Shown here: piece by piece, positions 1-8,100 of the stretch
How the letters are laid out: each line of letters starts with the position of its first letter
Position numbering within the stretch: position 1 is the first letter of the stretch
From: Flavobacterium sp. Root420
GTDB lineage: Bacteria; Bacteroidota; Bacteroidia; Flavobacteriales; Flavobacteriaceae
Reading direction: 5' to 3'
Assembly (NCBI RefSeq): GCF_001427905.1
Contig: NZ_LMEF01000030.1
Coordinates: forward strand, 248,001-312,000
DNA: 64,000 bases
Notes under the pieces: model-generated
Databases searched by the model: none
What the model was told of the DNA's origin: nothing
The model's input: the letters and a program-made list of their open reading frames with translations, nothing else
Program-made: the position numbers and the translations under genes

Positions 1-211
1 TAAAACTGGTCAGCAAGAATTGACTGCTTTGCTTCAGCATGGAATTGATAATGGTGAATTTTCCAAGAATCTAGATCCTGTAGTCTTTGCTTTTAAATTG
101 GTAGCTTCAGTTGAAGGGGGCGTTGTAATGTGTAGAGTGATGGATACAGCAAAGCCTATGCAAGGCCTTATTAAAAGTTTAAAATCGGAATTGGAACAAT
201 ACAGAATATGA
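1..211 (+). CDS. TetR/AcrR family transcriptional regulator, C-terminal part (gene begins outside window)
   Basis: Only the last ~70 residues are present; the frame is open from base 2, so the TTG at 20 is internal, not a start. The fragment is helical and has the pattern of a TetR ligand-binding C-terminal domain: a polar helix ending in HGIDNGEFS, then a hydrophobic helix with LVASVEGGVVMCR, then a terminal helix. The DNA-binding half lies upstream of the window. Two oxidoreductase genes follow in the same direction after 99 bp, so this is probably their local repressor. The family call rests on the C-terminal pattern alone, and the ligand cannot be inferred. Confidence 0.7.
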   Translation, partial: KTGQQELTALLQHGIDNGEFSKNLDPVVFAFKLVASVEGGVVMCRVMDTAKPMQGLIKSLKSELEQYRI

Positions 212-310
212 CTTTTTTTTCTGATAAAATATACTTTTTAGTATATTTTAAAATAAACCAAAAAGTCTAAAAAAAATAGAAAAGAAAACAATTTTTTAAA
301 TAAAATAACA

Positions 311-1078
311 ATGGATATAAAAGGTAAAACGATATTAATTACCGGAGGTGGTTCTGGTATTGGTTTAGAATCGGCGAGACAGTTTTTAGCTGAAGGCGCA
401 AATGTAATTATCACGGGTAGAAATCAGGCTAAATTAGATGAAGCCAAAAGATTGTTTTCATCATTAACGGTTATAAAAAGTGATGTTGAAAATCCTGAAG
501 ACGCGAAAGTACTTTTTGAGAAAGTGGTTTCTTTAGGCGGAATTGATATTTTGTACAATAATGCAGGCGTTGGAAGCCCGGCGCTTAATCTCGGAATTGC
601 AAATGAACAAATTTTGAAGAACGCGATTTATGAAATGAACATTAATTATTTTGGTGTTATAAGGCTGAATACTCTTTTTATAGACATGCTGAAATCAAGA
701 ACAGAAAGTGCCATAATAAACACTACATCTATTTTGAGTTTGGTACCAGCTTTAGAAGAGCCAACTTATTCGGCAACAAAAACAGCTTTAAGTTTTTATA
801 CAAAAACACTTAGAAAAAATTTAGAGATACTAGGTAGCAATGTAAAAGTGTTTGAACTGCTTCCGCCTCTTGTGGCAACAGAGATGACGGCTCAAAGAAA
901 TGACAAGAAAATGACTCCCGAGCAATTGGTAAAAGCACTTATTTCAGGAATCAAAAAAGATCAATTTACGATTCGGGTAGGAGATGCAAAATTATTATAT
1001 TTTGTAAGCAGGTTTTTTCCAAAACTAGCTTTCAATTTGGTAAATCCTAAAAAGATATATGCGAGCTTAAAGCAGTAA
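311..1078 (+). CDS. SDR family NAD(P)-dependent oxidoreductase (DltE-like)
   Basis: A classical short-chain dehydrogenase of 255 residues, the normal length. It has the Rossmann dinucleotide motif TGGGSGIG (residues 11-18), the NNAG motif (83-86), catalytic Ser140, and the YxxxK pair Tyr153 and Lys157. The sequence from LPPLVATEMT onward resembles the DltE-like cytoplasmic subgroup. No signal peptide is visible. It lies between the TetR-type gene and an MDR oxidoreductase (23 bp gap), suggesting one small operon for reducing or detoxifying carbonyl compounds. Oxidoreductase activity is well supported; the substrate is unknown. Confidence 0.93.
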   Translation: MDIKGKTILITGGGSGIGLESARQFLAEGANVIITGRNQAKLDEAKRLFSSLTVIKSDVENPEDAKVLFEKVVSLGGIDILYNNAGVGSPALNLGIANEQILKNAIYEMNINYFGVIRLNTLFIDMLKSRTESAIINTTSILSLVPALEEPTYSATKTALSFYTKTLRKNLEILGSNVKVFELLPPLVATEMTAQRNDKKMTPEQLVKALISGIKKDQFTIRVGDAKLLYFVSRFFPKLAFNLVNPKKIYASLKQ

Positions 1079-1101
1079 TACAAACTTTAAAAATATATAA
1101 A

Positions 1102-2103
1102 ATGAAAGCATTCACAATTAATAAGTATAGTAAAAATGTGGGTTTACAGCTTGCTGAAGTACCTGAGCCAGAAGTAAAAGATAATGATGTTCTGGTTGAA
1201 GTTCATGCAGCCGGAGTAAATCTTTTAGACTCAAAAATAAAAACGGGAGAGTTTAAACTCATTTTACCGTATAAGCTTCCATTAATTTTAGGACATGATG
1301 TAGCCGGAGTAATTACAAAGGTTGGAAAAAATATAAAAAAGTTTAAAGTTGGCGATGAAGTTTATGCCAGGACAGCAGATCATCGCATAGGTACATTTGC
1401 CGAATTTATTTCAATAGATGAAAGAGATGTTGCACTTAAACCCAGAAACATTTCAATGGAAGAAGCGGCCTCGATCCCATTGGTGGCATTAACAGCCTGG
1501 CAGGTTTTGGTTGAAAGGGCACAAATCAAAAAAGGGCAAGAAGTATTTATTCAGGCAGGTTCAGGAGGGGTAGGAACAATTGCAATTCAGTTAGCCAAAT
1601 ATTTAGGTGCAACCGTTGCTACAACTGCAAGTGCCAAAAGTTTTGATTTACTTAATGACCTTGGTGCTGATGTTATTATTGATTATAAGAATAGCGATTT
1701 CGAAAACAGGTTGAGTAATTATGATGTTGTATTAAATAGTCAGGATCAAAAAACGCTTGAAAAATCATTGAAAATACTAAAATCCGGCGGAAAACTTATT
1801 TCGATTTCGGGGCCGCCAACACCAGATTTTGCTAAAGAAATTAAAGCACCATGGTTTGTAAAAATAATTCTTTCTCTAATAAGTTCCGGGATTCGTAAAA
1901 AGGCAAAGAATAAAAACGTTGACTATTCCTTTTTATTTATGAAAGCTAATGGGCAGCAGTTAAGCGAAATTACATCACTTATTGAAGCAAAAGTAATTAA
2001 ACCGGTTATCGATAAAATTTTTCCGTTCGATAAAACAAGTGAAGCATTGCTATACGTAGAAAGTGGACACGCCAAGGGGAAAGTTGTTATTAAAATAAAA
2101 TAA
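1102..2103 (+). CDS. Zinc-independent MDR alcohol dehydrogenase / quinone oxidoreductase-like protein
   Basis: A medium-chain dehydrogenase/reductase of 333 residues. The N-terminal GroES-like domain carries GHDVAGVI (64-71). The nucleotide-binding domain carries AGSGGVGTIAIQLAK (152-166), the quinone reductase version of the GxGxxG motif. The Cys cluster for structural zinc and the catalytic zinc ligands are absent, which places it with the zinc-free NADPH quinone oxidoreductase/enoyl reductase branch. It probably reduces reactive enones or quinones with NADPH, cotranscribed with the SDR gene 23 bp upstream and controlled by the TetR-type regulator. The physiological substrate is unknown. 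Confidence 0.92.
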   Translation: MKAFTINKYSKNVGLQLAEVPEPEVKDNDVLVEVHAAGVNLLDSKIKTGEFKLILPYKLPLILGHDVAGVITKVGKNIKKFKVGDEVYARTADHRIGTFAEFISIDERDVALKPRNISMEEAASIPLVALTAWQVLVERAQIKKGQEVFIQAGSGGVGTIAIQLAKYLGATVATTASAKSFDLLNDLGADVIIDYKNSDFENRLSNYDVVLNSQDQKTLEKSLKILKSGGKLISISGPPTPDFAKEIKAPWFVKIILSLISSGIRKKAKNKNVDYSFLFMKANGQQLSEITSLIEAKVIKPVIDKIFPFDKTSEALLYVESGHAKGKVVIKIK

Positions 2104-2655
2104 ATAATCTTTTAGAGATTGATCATCATTTTCAATTTAAAATGAGCATCTAATTTACAAATAGTTATAAATGAAATTTTTTGATTTCATTCATTGTGGC
2201 CCTATGCGTAATTTAAACGAAAATCAATTATGATTTAAATTCGGGAATGGGATTTAACTGATTTACACCAAAAACCGAATGCTTGTTTTGAATTGGAAGT
2301 GTGTGATTACGTATTCGGATTTATACCATCTATATTCACAGTAAAAGCCTTTAATTTGAGAGGCTTTTTTTATGTCAAAATCATTTTTTATGTGTTAACT
2401 CCGTTGAAAGAATACCTCAATTTCTAATCGGGAAGAAGAAGGTTCTAATCCTCTGTGTTCAAGCCAAAATTCGACCTATTTGGACAAAGTTAATAGTAAG
2501 ATTACAAATTTTTAAAATTATATTTTTTCAGTTAGATAATTTTAGGATAAAAATTTCAGTTCTTTGCAGTCAAAGTTTATTAAGGCAATCTTCAGCTATC
2601 GCTTACAATACAATATTATTCTGAGCCTTGAGTTAAGACTAATGACTATATTAGG
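2104..2655. other. Long intergenic region with an isolated terminator and possible gene remnant
   Basis: This 552 bp spacer has no intact gene that I recognise. An isolated intrinsic-terminator-like hairpin lies at 2343-2370, 240 bp past the oxidoreductase gene. On the minus strand, about 2228-2310 is open for roughly 27 codons, reading to a TAA at 2228-2230, with no ATG start; it could be the tail of a decayed gene. The 3' half (2400-2655) is AT-rich and must hold the promoter of the ECF sigma gene, but I see no clear TTG/TAnnTTTG pair. Confidence 0.4.
2343..2370 (+). terminator. Intrinsic terminator-like hairpin
   Basis: Perfect 8 bp stem, AAAAGCCT (2343-2350) with AGGCTTTT (2361-2368), 10 nt loop and a continuing T run to 2371. 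It lies far from the preceding gene, so it may end read-through from it or a short unannotated transcript. Confidence 0.6.
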
Positions 2656-3177
2656 ATGGACAATAAAAAGTTTATATTAAGTTTAAAAAAAGGTGATGAA
2701 GCTTCTTACAAGGAAGCTTACCTGAATTACTATGATAAACTAATAAACATTGCCAGACGATTTAATTTTACAGTTCTTACTCCACAGGATTTTGTTCAGG
2801 AAACTTTTTTAAGAATATACAATAAAAGAGAATTACTTAATGAAGATGTTTTATTTGATAAACAATTGTTTACAATATGCAGGAACATCATTATCAACCA
2901 CGTTAATCGCGAAAATAAAATAATTCAACTTGATCCTTTACAATTCGAAATGGAACAAGAGGATTCTGATACAGGAATTTTTGAAGAAAGAAAAGAAAAA
3001 CTACATACTTTTATAAATCTGCTTCCTGAGCAGCAGCAAAAAATATTTACTTTACATAAACTGGAAAACCTTAGCTATAAGGAGATTGCAGCAATGACAG
3101 ATCTTTCTGAAAAGACTATTGCCAATCATATTTATCTTGCCAGTAAATTTATTAGAAAAAAAATAGAAGATCATTAG
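2656..3177 (+). CDS. RNA polymerase sigma-70 factor, ECF subfamily
   Basis: A 173-residue ECF sigma factor, with no region 1 or 3. Sigma region 2 covers about residues 15-80, including TPQDFVQETFLRIYNKR (the -10 recognition helix area). Region 4 covers about 115-170, with NLSYKEIAAMTDLSEKTIANH as the -35 recognition helix-turn-helix. The next genes encode a 69-residue protein, a FecR anti-sigma factor and an STN-domain TonB-dependent receptor. That is the standard trans-envelope signalling layout: the ligand-loaded receptor relieves FecR and frees this sigma factor to transcribe the receptor operon. The start ATG is preceded by a modest purine stretch (ttagg). Confidence 0.95.
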   Translation: MDNKKFILSLKKGDEASYKEAYLNYYDKLINIARRFNFTVLTPQDFVQETFLRIYNKRELLNEDVLFDKQLFTICRNIIINHVNRENKIIQLDPLQFEMEQEDSDTGIFEERKEKLHTFINLLPEQQQKIFTLHKLENLSYKEIAAMTDLSEKTIANHIYLASKFIRKKIEDH

Positions 3178-3181
3178 GAAC

Positions 3182-3223
3182 TTTTATGTTCTCGTTTGTT
3201 ATAGATATAAACAGAACATAAAA
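3182..3223 (+). promoter_or_regulatory. Intercistronic hairpin abutting the start codon of the small ORF
   Basis: TTTTATGTTCT (3182-3192) is perfectly complementary to AGAACATAAAA (3213-3223), and the inner GTTT (3194-3197) pairs with AAAC (3209-3212) with a single bulged C. The right arm ends on the base just before the ATG at 3224, so the folded RNA would cover the ribosome-binding region. It could act as a translational gate, a processing site or a weak attenuator. Function is inferred; the inverted repeat is directly visible. Confidence 0.6.
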
Positions 3224-3433
3224 ATGAATATTGAGGCTTATAAAACAGATGTTAAAACCAAAGAGGATGCAAGGTTTATTGTAGCACTTCTTCAATTTGT
3301 TATTTCTGACTGTATAATGAATTTTGATTTAGATGATTCTAATCATATTCTAAGAATCGAAACCAACAGAGAAATTAAAGAAATGGTTTATGGTGTTTTT
3401 AATAAGCAGGGATTTTATTGTCAGAAACTTTAA
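3224..3433 (+). CDS. Small conserved-type protein, HMA-like fold without metal site
   Basis: A 69-residue cytoplasmic protein with no signal peptide or membrane segment. The order of predicted elements (start strand YKTDV, helix 13-28, strand NFDLDD, strand HILRIET, helix REIKEMVYGVFNKQG, end strand) is a ferredoxin-like beta-alpha-beta-beta-alpha-beta pattern, like heavy-metal-associated domains, but there is no CxxC. It lies between the sigma factor and FecR genes, 12 bp before fecR. Other Bacteroidota encode similar short non-metal HMA-like proteins with the motif NFDLxDxxxILRI (from memory, not searched). The gene is convincing; its function is not known. It might modulate the sigma/anti-sigma pair. 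Confidence 0.75.
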   Translation: MNIEAYKTDVKTKEDARFIVALLQFVISDCIMNFDLDDSNHILRIETNREIKEMVYGVFNKQGFYCQKL

Positions 3434-3445
3434 CGCTCCAAAGTC

Positions 3446-4294
3446 ATGGATGAGAAAAAAATAGAAGAAGAATTAAAAAAAATCTGGGATGAAACTCCCA
3501 TTTCACACACACATGATATGAAAGAGGCTTCGTGGAATGATTTTCATTCTAAAGCCTTTCCTCCAAAGAAACAGAAATTTAGAGTTTGGCGTTATGCGGC
3601 GGCGGCGGCGGCAGTTTTAATTTTTGTGCTCATCGGAACGGGGATTTATTTTAATAGAGGTCCGGTAGTGCAAAATATTGAACTTGCTTCAAATGTAATT
3701 GAAAATACGACTTCAAAAATAAAAACGGTTTTCTTACCGGATAGCTCGAAGGTAGAATTAAGCCCGAATTCCAGAATTAGGTATGCTAACAATTTTGTAA
3801 CTAACAGAAAAATTGAAATGGAGGGGGAAGGTTATTTTAAAGTAAAAAAAGATAAAAAACATCCTTTTGAGGTTTCTTGCAATGAAACTACAACTACCGT
3901 TTTAGGAACTTCTTTTACAGTAAAAGGTAATCGGCAAAGTGAAGTAAGTGTATCACTTTATGAAGGTAGCGTTCAGATGAGCATAAAAAACCAGGATAAA
4001 AAATGGATTTTGGTACCCGGTGAAACTTTTACTTATGGAAAAAACAATACAGCTTTAGTAACCGAATTTAACAGATATACTGATTTTGACAACGCTAAAT
4101 TAATCGATTTGAGTACCTACTTAAAGGAAAATTACGGTTATAAAATGACACTTCCGCAGGAATATTATAATCAGAAAATTACGGTGCGAATCAATAAAAA
4201 AGAAGATCTAAAAACAATTGTGCAATTAATATCAGAAATGTATAACCTAAACTTTGAAATAAATGAAGAATTAAAAGAAGTTACTTTTCAATAG
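3446..4294 (+). CDS. FecR family anti-sigma factor / signal transducer
   Basis: 282 residues. The N-terminal cytoplasmic tail (1-49) would bind the sigma factor. One membrane helix (50-69) starts with an alanine run encoded by five GCG codons. The periplasmic FecR domain (about 90-185) contains the typical VFLPDSSKVELSPNSRIRY and GEGYFKV patterns, followed by a DUF4974-type C-terminal domain (about 215-280) resembling the STN fold. It should hold the upstream ECF sigma factor inactive and receive the signal from the STN domain of the downstream receptor. Length and domain order are standard for Bacteroidota FecR proteins. No usual upstream SD is visible. Confidence 0.95.
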   Translation: MDEKKIEEELKKIWDETPISHTHDMKEASWNDFHSKAFPPKKQKFRVWRYAAAAAAVLIFVLIGTGIYFNRGPVVQNIELASNVIENTTSKIKTVFLPDSSKVELSPNSRIRYANNFVTNRKIEMEGEGYFKVKKDKKHPFEVSCNETTTTVLGTSFTVKGNRQSEVSVSLYEGSVQMSIKNQDKKWILVPGETFTYGKNNTALVTEFNRYTDFDNAKLIDLSTYLKENYGYKMTLPQEYYNQKITVRINKKEDLKTIVQLISEMYNLNFEINEELKEVTFQ

Positions 4295-4301
4295 AAAAGA
4301 A

Positions 4302-4365
4302 AAGGATGTCCTAGCCGCGAAACTAAACATCCTTCCTCATAGTCAGGGTAGTATAAAACTATCCC
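4302..4365 (+). promoter_or_regulatory. Tandem hairpins in the fecR-receptor spacer
   Basis: Two stem-loops fill most of the 101 bp spacer. The first pairs AAGGATGT (4302-4309) with ACATCCTT (4327-4334). The second pairs GGGTAGT (4346-4352) with ACTATCC (4358-4364), with one G-U pair. Neither is followed by a T run, so they look like mRNA processing, stability or attenuation elements rather than terminators. They may set the ratio of receptor to regulator. Confidence 0.5.
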
Positions 4366-4395
4366 ATTTAATAATATTCAAAAATACGAAATTTC

Positions 4396-7008
4396 ATGAA
4401 GCATATAATTTCAGCATGCTTTTTTTTATTCAGTTGGAGTGTGTTTTCTCAAAATATTACGATAACTGTTGATAATACTGTAACGCTAAAAGAATTATTT
4501 AAACAAATTGAGAATCAAACAGATTTTAAATTTGCCTTTACAGACCAAATCGATACAAGTCAAAAATATTTTACTAAAAAAAAGACTTATAGCCGTATCG
4601 AAATAAAAGAACTTGTTAATGAATTAAATAGAAATACTCCAATTCAATTTTCAATCGTTGGGAGTAATATTTTTGTAAAACAAAAATCTGCAAAATCTTC
4701 AAAAAGAAAAATTAAGCTGATGGGTCAGGTTTTTGATGACGACAGAGAACCTGTTATTGGTGCTAATGTTTTTATCAAAGAACTTTCTGCCGGCGCAACT
4801 ACTGATAGTGAGGGAAAGTTTTCCATTGAGCTAAATAAAGGTAACTATACTGTCCAGATTAGTTATGTTGGCTTAAAAGATAAAGAAGCACAAATTACGG
4901 TTTCTGATGATGCTAGAATAAATTTCACCATGGACGCAGACAGTCAGGAATTAGAGCAGGTTATCATAACCAGTAACAAAGCTGTTGATGTGAGAAATAC
5001 CCAAATGAGTGTTAATAAGCTTACGATGGAAGAAATAAAAAAGATTCCGGCCGCTATGGGTGAGCCGGATCCTTTAAAATCGTTATTGACATTGCCAGGA
5101 GTTACAAATGCCGGAGAAGCTTCGTCTGGTTTTAACGTTCGCGGAGGTGCTGCCGATCAGAATTTGATTCTTTTAGACGGTGCTCCAGTATATGGTGATT
5201 CTCACATGTTCGGATTTTTCTCAATTTTTAATGCAGATATTATAAACGGATTAGATTTATACAAAGGAGGAATTCCGTCAAAATATGGTGGACGAGTTTC
5301 TTCCGTTCTTGATGTAACCCAGCAAACCGGAGACTTTGAAGATTATAAAGTAAACGGTGGTATTGGTTTAATATCAAGCCGACTTTTAGTACAGGGGCCA
5401 ATCGAGAAAGGTAAAGGTTCCTTTATTGTTGCAGGACGTACTTCTTATGCCCATTTATTTTTAAAACTTAATGATAATAGTAATTCAGCAAAGTTTTATG
5501 ATATCAATACGAAACTTAATTATCGTTTCAATGCTAATAACTCGATTGCTTTTTCGGGATATTTTGGGAATGATGTTTTTGATATAGATAACCGTTTTAC
5601 CAGCACCTTTGGAAATACTATGGGAAACTTAAGCTGGAAGCATAAGTTTTCGGACAATTTAAATACCAATTTATCGGTTTTCTATAGCGATTACAGATTT
5701 AATCTGGGCTTGCCTACAGAATTTTTTAAATGGAACAATAACATTCAGACGTATGGACTTAAATATGCCTGGAATCACACTTTATCAGAGAAGTTAAAAT
5801 TGAATTATGGAATCGACGGCCAATATTATAACTTCAATCCGGGAACAGTAAAACCTACCACTTCAGAATCGCAGTTTAATTACAAACAGCTGGACAAAAA
5901 ATATGCTTTTGAATCTTCTGTTTATTTAGATTTTGAACATCAGATTACGGAGAAACTGAATCTTAGATATGGACTTCGTTATAGTATGTTTTACCGTTTA
6001 GGAGGAGAGGAAATCAGTACGTATGAAAATGGACAGGCTGTTGTTTATAATCCGTTATATAATATTTATGAAGAAGGGACCCCAACCGGCAGCATCTCTT
6101 ATAAAAGCGGAGAAACAATCAATAAATTTGATAATCTGGAACCGCGTGCTGCATTGTCTTACGCTTTTAACGACGATACTTCTGTAAAAGCAAGTTATAA
6201 CAGAATGGCACAATACATTCATATGTTATCAAATACCCAGTCTCCATTACCCATGACAATCTGGACGCCAAGCGGACCTTTTACAAAACCTCAGATACTG
6301 GACCAGTATGCCGTAGGATATTTTAAGAACTTAAGAGACAAAGATTATTCTTTTGAAGGAGAATTGTTTTATAAGAAAATCCAAAACCGCATTGATTATA
6401 TAGACGGAGCAGATATATTGGCGAATAATAATGTAGAGCAGGTTATTTTGAATGGTAAAGCCAGATCATACGGTATGGAATTATCGTTCAGAAAGAATGC
6501 CGGACGTTTCACAGGATGGGTTTCATATACTTTATCAAGAGCCGAGCAAAAAACGCCGGGAAGAACGCCTGAAGAACCGGGTATTGCAAATGGTGATTGG
6601 TATTTATCAGGATATGATAAATTGCACAATTTGAGCATTGTAGGAAGTTATGAATACAATCCTAAGTGGTCTTTTAATGCTAATTTTACTTTGCAATCGG
6701 GTCAGCCTGTTACTTATGCGAATGGCTATTATGAATTTGGAGGCATCAATATTCCTAATTTTTCTTTGAGAAATGAAAACAGATTACCACTTTTTCATCA
6801 CTTGGATTTAGCAGCAACTTATACACCTAAGCCAGACAAAAAGAAAGGATGGCAAAGCTATTGGGTATTTAGCATCTATAATATCTACAATAGAAAAAAT
6901 GCCGCTTCTATGACATTTGCAACAAATGAGGACACGGGAGCGAATGAAACCAGAAGACTGTCTATTTTTGGGATAGTACCTGGTATTTCTTATAATTTTA
7001 AATTTTAA
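4396..7008 (+). CDS. TonB-dependent receptor with N-terminal STN signalling domain
   Basis: An outer-membrane receptor of 870 residues. Signal peptide about 1-18; STN (secretin/TonB short N-terminal) domain about 20-95; carboxypeptidase-regulatory-like beta-sandwich about 107-185; plug about 205-315 with FNVRGGAADQNLILLDGAPVYG split over this region; beta-barrel about 330-870 ending in an aromatic residue (YNFKF). The STN domain matches its position after the sigma and fecR genes: ligand binding should be signalled to FecR. The stop codon overlaps the ATG of the DUF4249 lipoprotein (TAATG), so the two are translationally coupled partners. The transported ligand cannot be read from sequence; siderophore-like or peptide ligands are possible. 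Confidence 0.94.
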   Translation: MKHIISACFFLFSWSVFSQNITITVDNTVTLKELFKQIENQTDFKFAFTDQIDTSQKYFTKKKTYSRIEIKELVNELNRNTPIQFSIVGSNIFVKQKSAKSSKRKIKLMGQVFDDDREPVIGANVFIKELSAGATTDSEGKFSIELNKGNYTVQISYVGLKDKEAQITVSDDARINFTMDADSQELEQVIITSNKAVDVRNTQMSVNKLTMEEIKKIPAAMGEPDPLKSLLTLPGVTNAGEASSGFNVRGGAADQNLILLDGAPVYGDSHMFGFFSIFNADIINGLDLYKGGIPSKYGGRVSSVLDVTQQTGDFEDYKVNGGIGLISSRLLVQGPIEKGKGSFIVAGRTSYAHLFLKLNDNSNSAKFYDINTKLNYRFNANNSIAFSGYFGNDVFDIDNRFTSTFGNTMGNLSWKHKFSDNLNTNLSVFYSDYRFNLGLPTEFFKWNNNIQTYGLKYAWNHTLSEKLKLNYGIDGQYYNFNPGTVKPTTSESQFNYKQLDKKYAFESSVYLDFEHQITEKLNLRYGLRYSMFYRLGGEEISTYENGQAVVYNPLYNIYEEGTPTGSISYKSGETINKFDNLEPRAALSYAFNDDTSVKASYNRMAQYIHMLSNTQSPLPMTIWTPSGPFTKPQILDQYAVGYFKNLRDKDYSFEGELFYKKIQNRIDYIDGADILANNNVEQVILNGKARSYGMELSFRKNAGRFTGWVSYTLSRAEQKTPGRTPEEPGIANGDWYLSGYDKLHNLSIVGSYEYNPKWSFNANFTLQSGQPVTYANGYYEFGGINIPNFSLRNENRLPLFHHLDLAATYTPKPDKKKGWQSYWVFSIYNIYNRKNAASMTFATNEDTGANETRRLSIFGIVPGISYNFKF

Positions 7009-7856
7009 TGAATATGCAAAGGATTAATAAGTATACTTTTAAAAATAAAGCATTGGCTTTATTGAGTCTTATTTTCGTACTGTTTTTTTCATCTTGTGAA
7101 GATGTCGTACAACTTGATTTAGAAACAGGTCAAACAAAATTAGTTATCGACGCAGAAATTATTTGGCAAAAAGGAACAGCTGGTAATGAACAGGTAATAA
7201 AAGTGAGTAAAACGGCTCCCTATTACAATAACACTACACCAAAAGTTTCAGGAGCACAGGTAAAAATTGAAAATAGTAATGGAGATGTTTTTACTTTTAA
7301 CGAAACAGAACCGGGTTCTTATGTATGTAATAATTTTGTTCCTGTTTTGAATATGGATTACACACTTTCTGTAGCTACAGAAGGACAAACTTTCAGAGCA
7401 GTTGAAAAGCTGACAGCGGTAGCGCCAATTGACAGGGTAGAGCAGGAAACGGTTAAGGATGCAGTGGGAGACGAGTTTATTGAGATCGTATTTTATTATA
7501 AGGACCCTGCTGATCAGGTCAATTACTATCTGACAGATTTTAAAAGTAATTATCTGCTTTTTCCAGAATACGATCTTACACGTGATGAATTCTTTAATGG
7601 AAATGAAATGGACACCCGATTCACAGACGATGATAAAATAAAACCGGGAATAACATATAATATTACACATCGTGGTATATCTAAAAACTTTTATAATTAC
7701 ATGAATTTAATTTTAGAAATATATGGAGGAAGTCCTTTTTCTATTCCTCCCGGAAATATCAGAGGAAACATTATAAATACCAGTGACCCAAACAATTTTG
7801 CTTTTGGTTATTTCAGGCTTTGTGAAGCTGATAAAGTTTCTTATGTGGTAAAATAA
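7008..7856 (+). CDS. DUF4249 family outer-membrane lipoprotein
   Basis: 282 residues with a lipoprotein signal ending in LFFSSC (Cys29) followed by EDVVQLDLETG, the typical DUF4249 start. The rest is beta-rich, with VIDAEIIWQKG near the start and a C-terminal NPNNFAFGYFRLCEA-like pattern. DUF4249 proteins almost always follow a TonB-dependent receptor with a carboxypeptidase-regulatory domain and are thought to be surface-exposed partners, by analogy with SusD. Here the ATG overlaps the receptor stop codon, and a strong terminator follows, so this is the last gene of the ECF-sigma operon. Its ligand is unknown. Confidence 0.9.
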   Translation: MNMQRINKYTFKNKALALLSLIFVLFFSSCEDVVQLDLETGQTKLVIDAEIIWQKGTAGNEQVIKVSKTAPYYNNTTPKVSGAQVKIENSNGDVFTFNETEPGSYVCNNFVPVLNMDYTLSVATEGQTFRAVEKLTAVAPIDRVEQETVKDAVGDEFIEIVFYYKDPADQVNYYLTDFKSNYLLFPEYDLTRDEFFNGNEMDTRFTDDDKIKPGITYNITHRGISKNFYNYMNLILEIYGGSPFSIPPGNIRGNIINTSDPNNFAFGYFRLCEADKVSYVVK

Positions 7857-7884
7857 AATTTTAATTGAAGGTTGATTTGTAATT

Positions 7885-7926
7885 ACATCTGACATATAAA
7901 TAATATATGTCAGATGTTTTTTTTTA
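7885..7926 (+). terminator. Strong intrinsic terminator of the ECF-sigma/receptor operon
   Basis: Perfect 14 bp stem, ACATCTGACATATA (7885-7898) with TATATGTCAGATGT (7904-7917), 5 nt loop, then a run of T to 7926. Confidence 0.92.
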
Positions 7927-8100
7927 TGAAAATATTTAATCGGGAGAATCGAATTTTTCTGAATTCTGGTATCAAAGAATAACAAGTGATAAGATTAATT
8001 TTATTGGGTTAACTCTTATTTTATTGAGTTAATAGGATTTCTAATAATAACGTACATTAGTTTAAAAGCAAAAAAAGAAGCTACAACTTAAACTATAATA

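Noticed and set aside
2430..2500. tRNA-like 3' end (ggttctaatcct) in the spacer before the ECF sigma gene
   Set aside because: Only a T-arm-like string is present; no acceptor or anticodon stem can be formed.
6396..6638. Long open frames opposite or inside the receptor and other large genes
   Set aside because: They lie inside well-supported coding regions, lack family motifs, and show shadow codon patterns.
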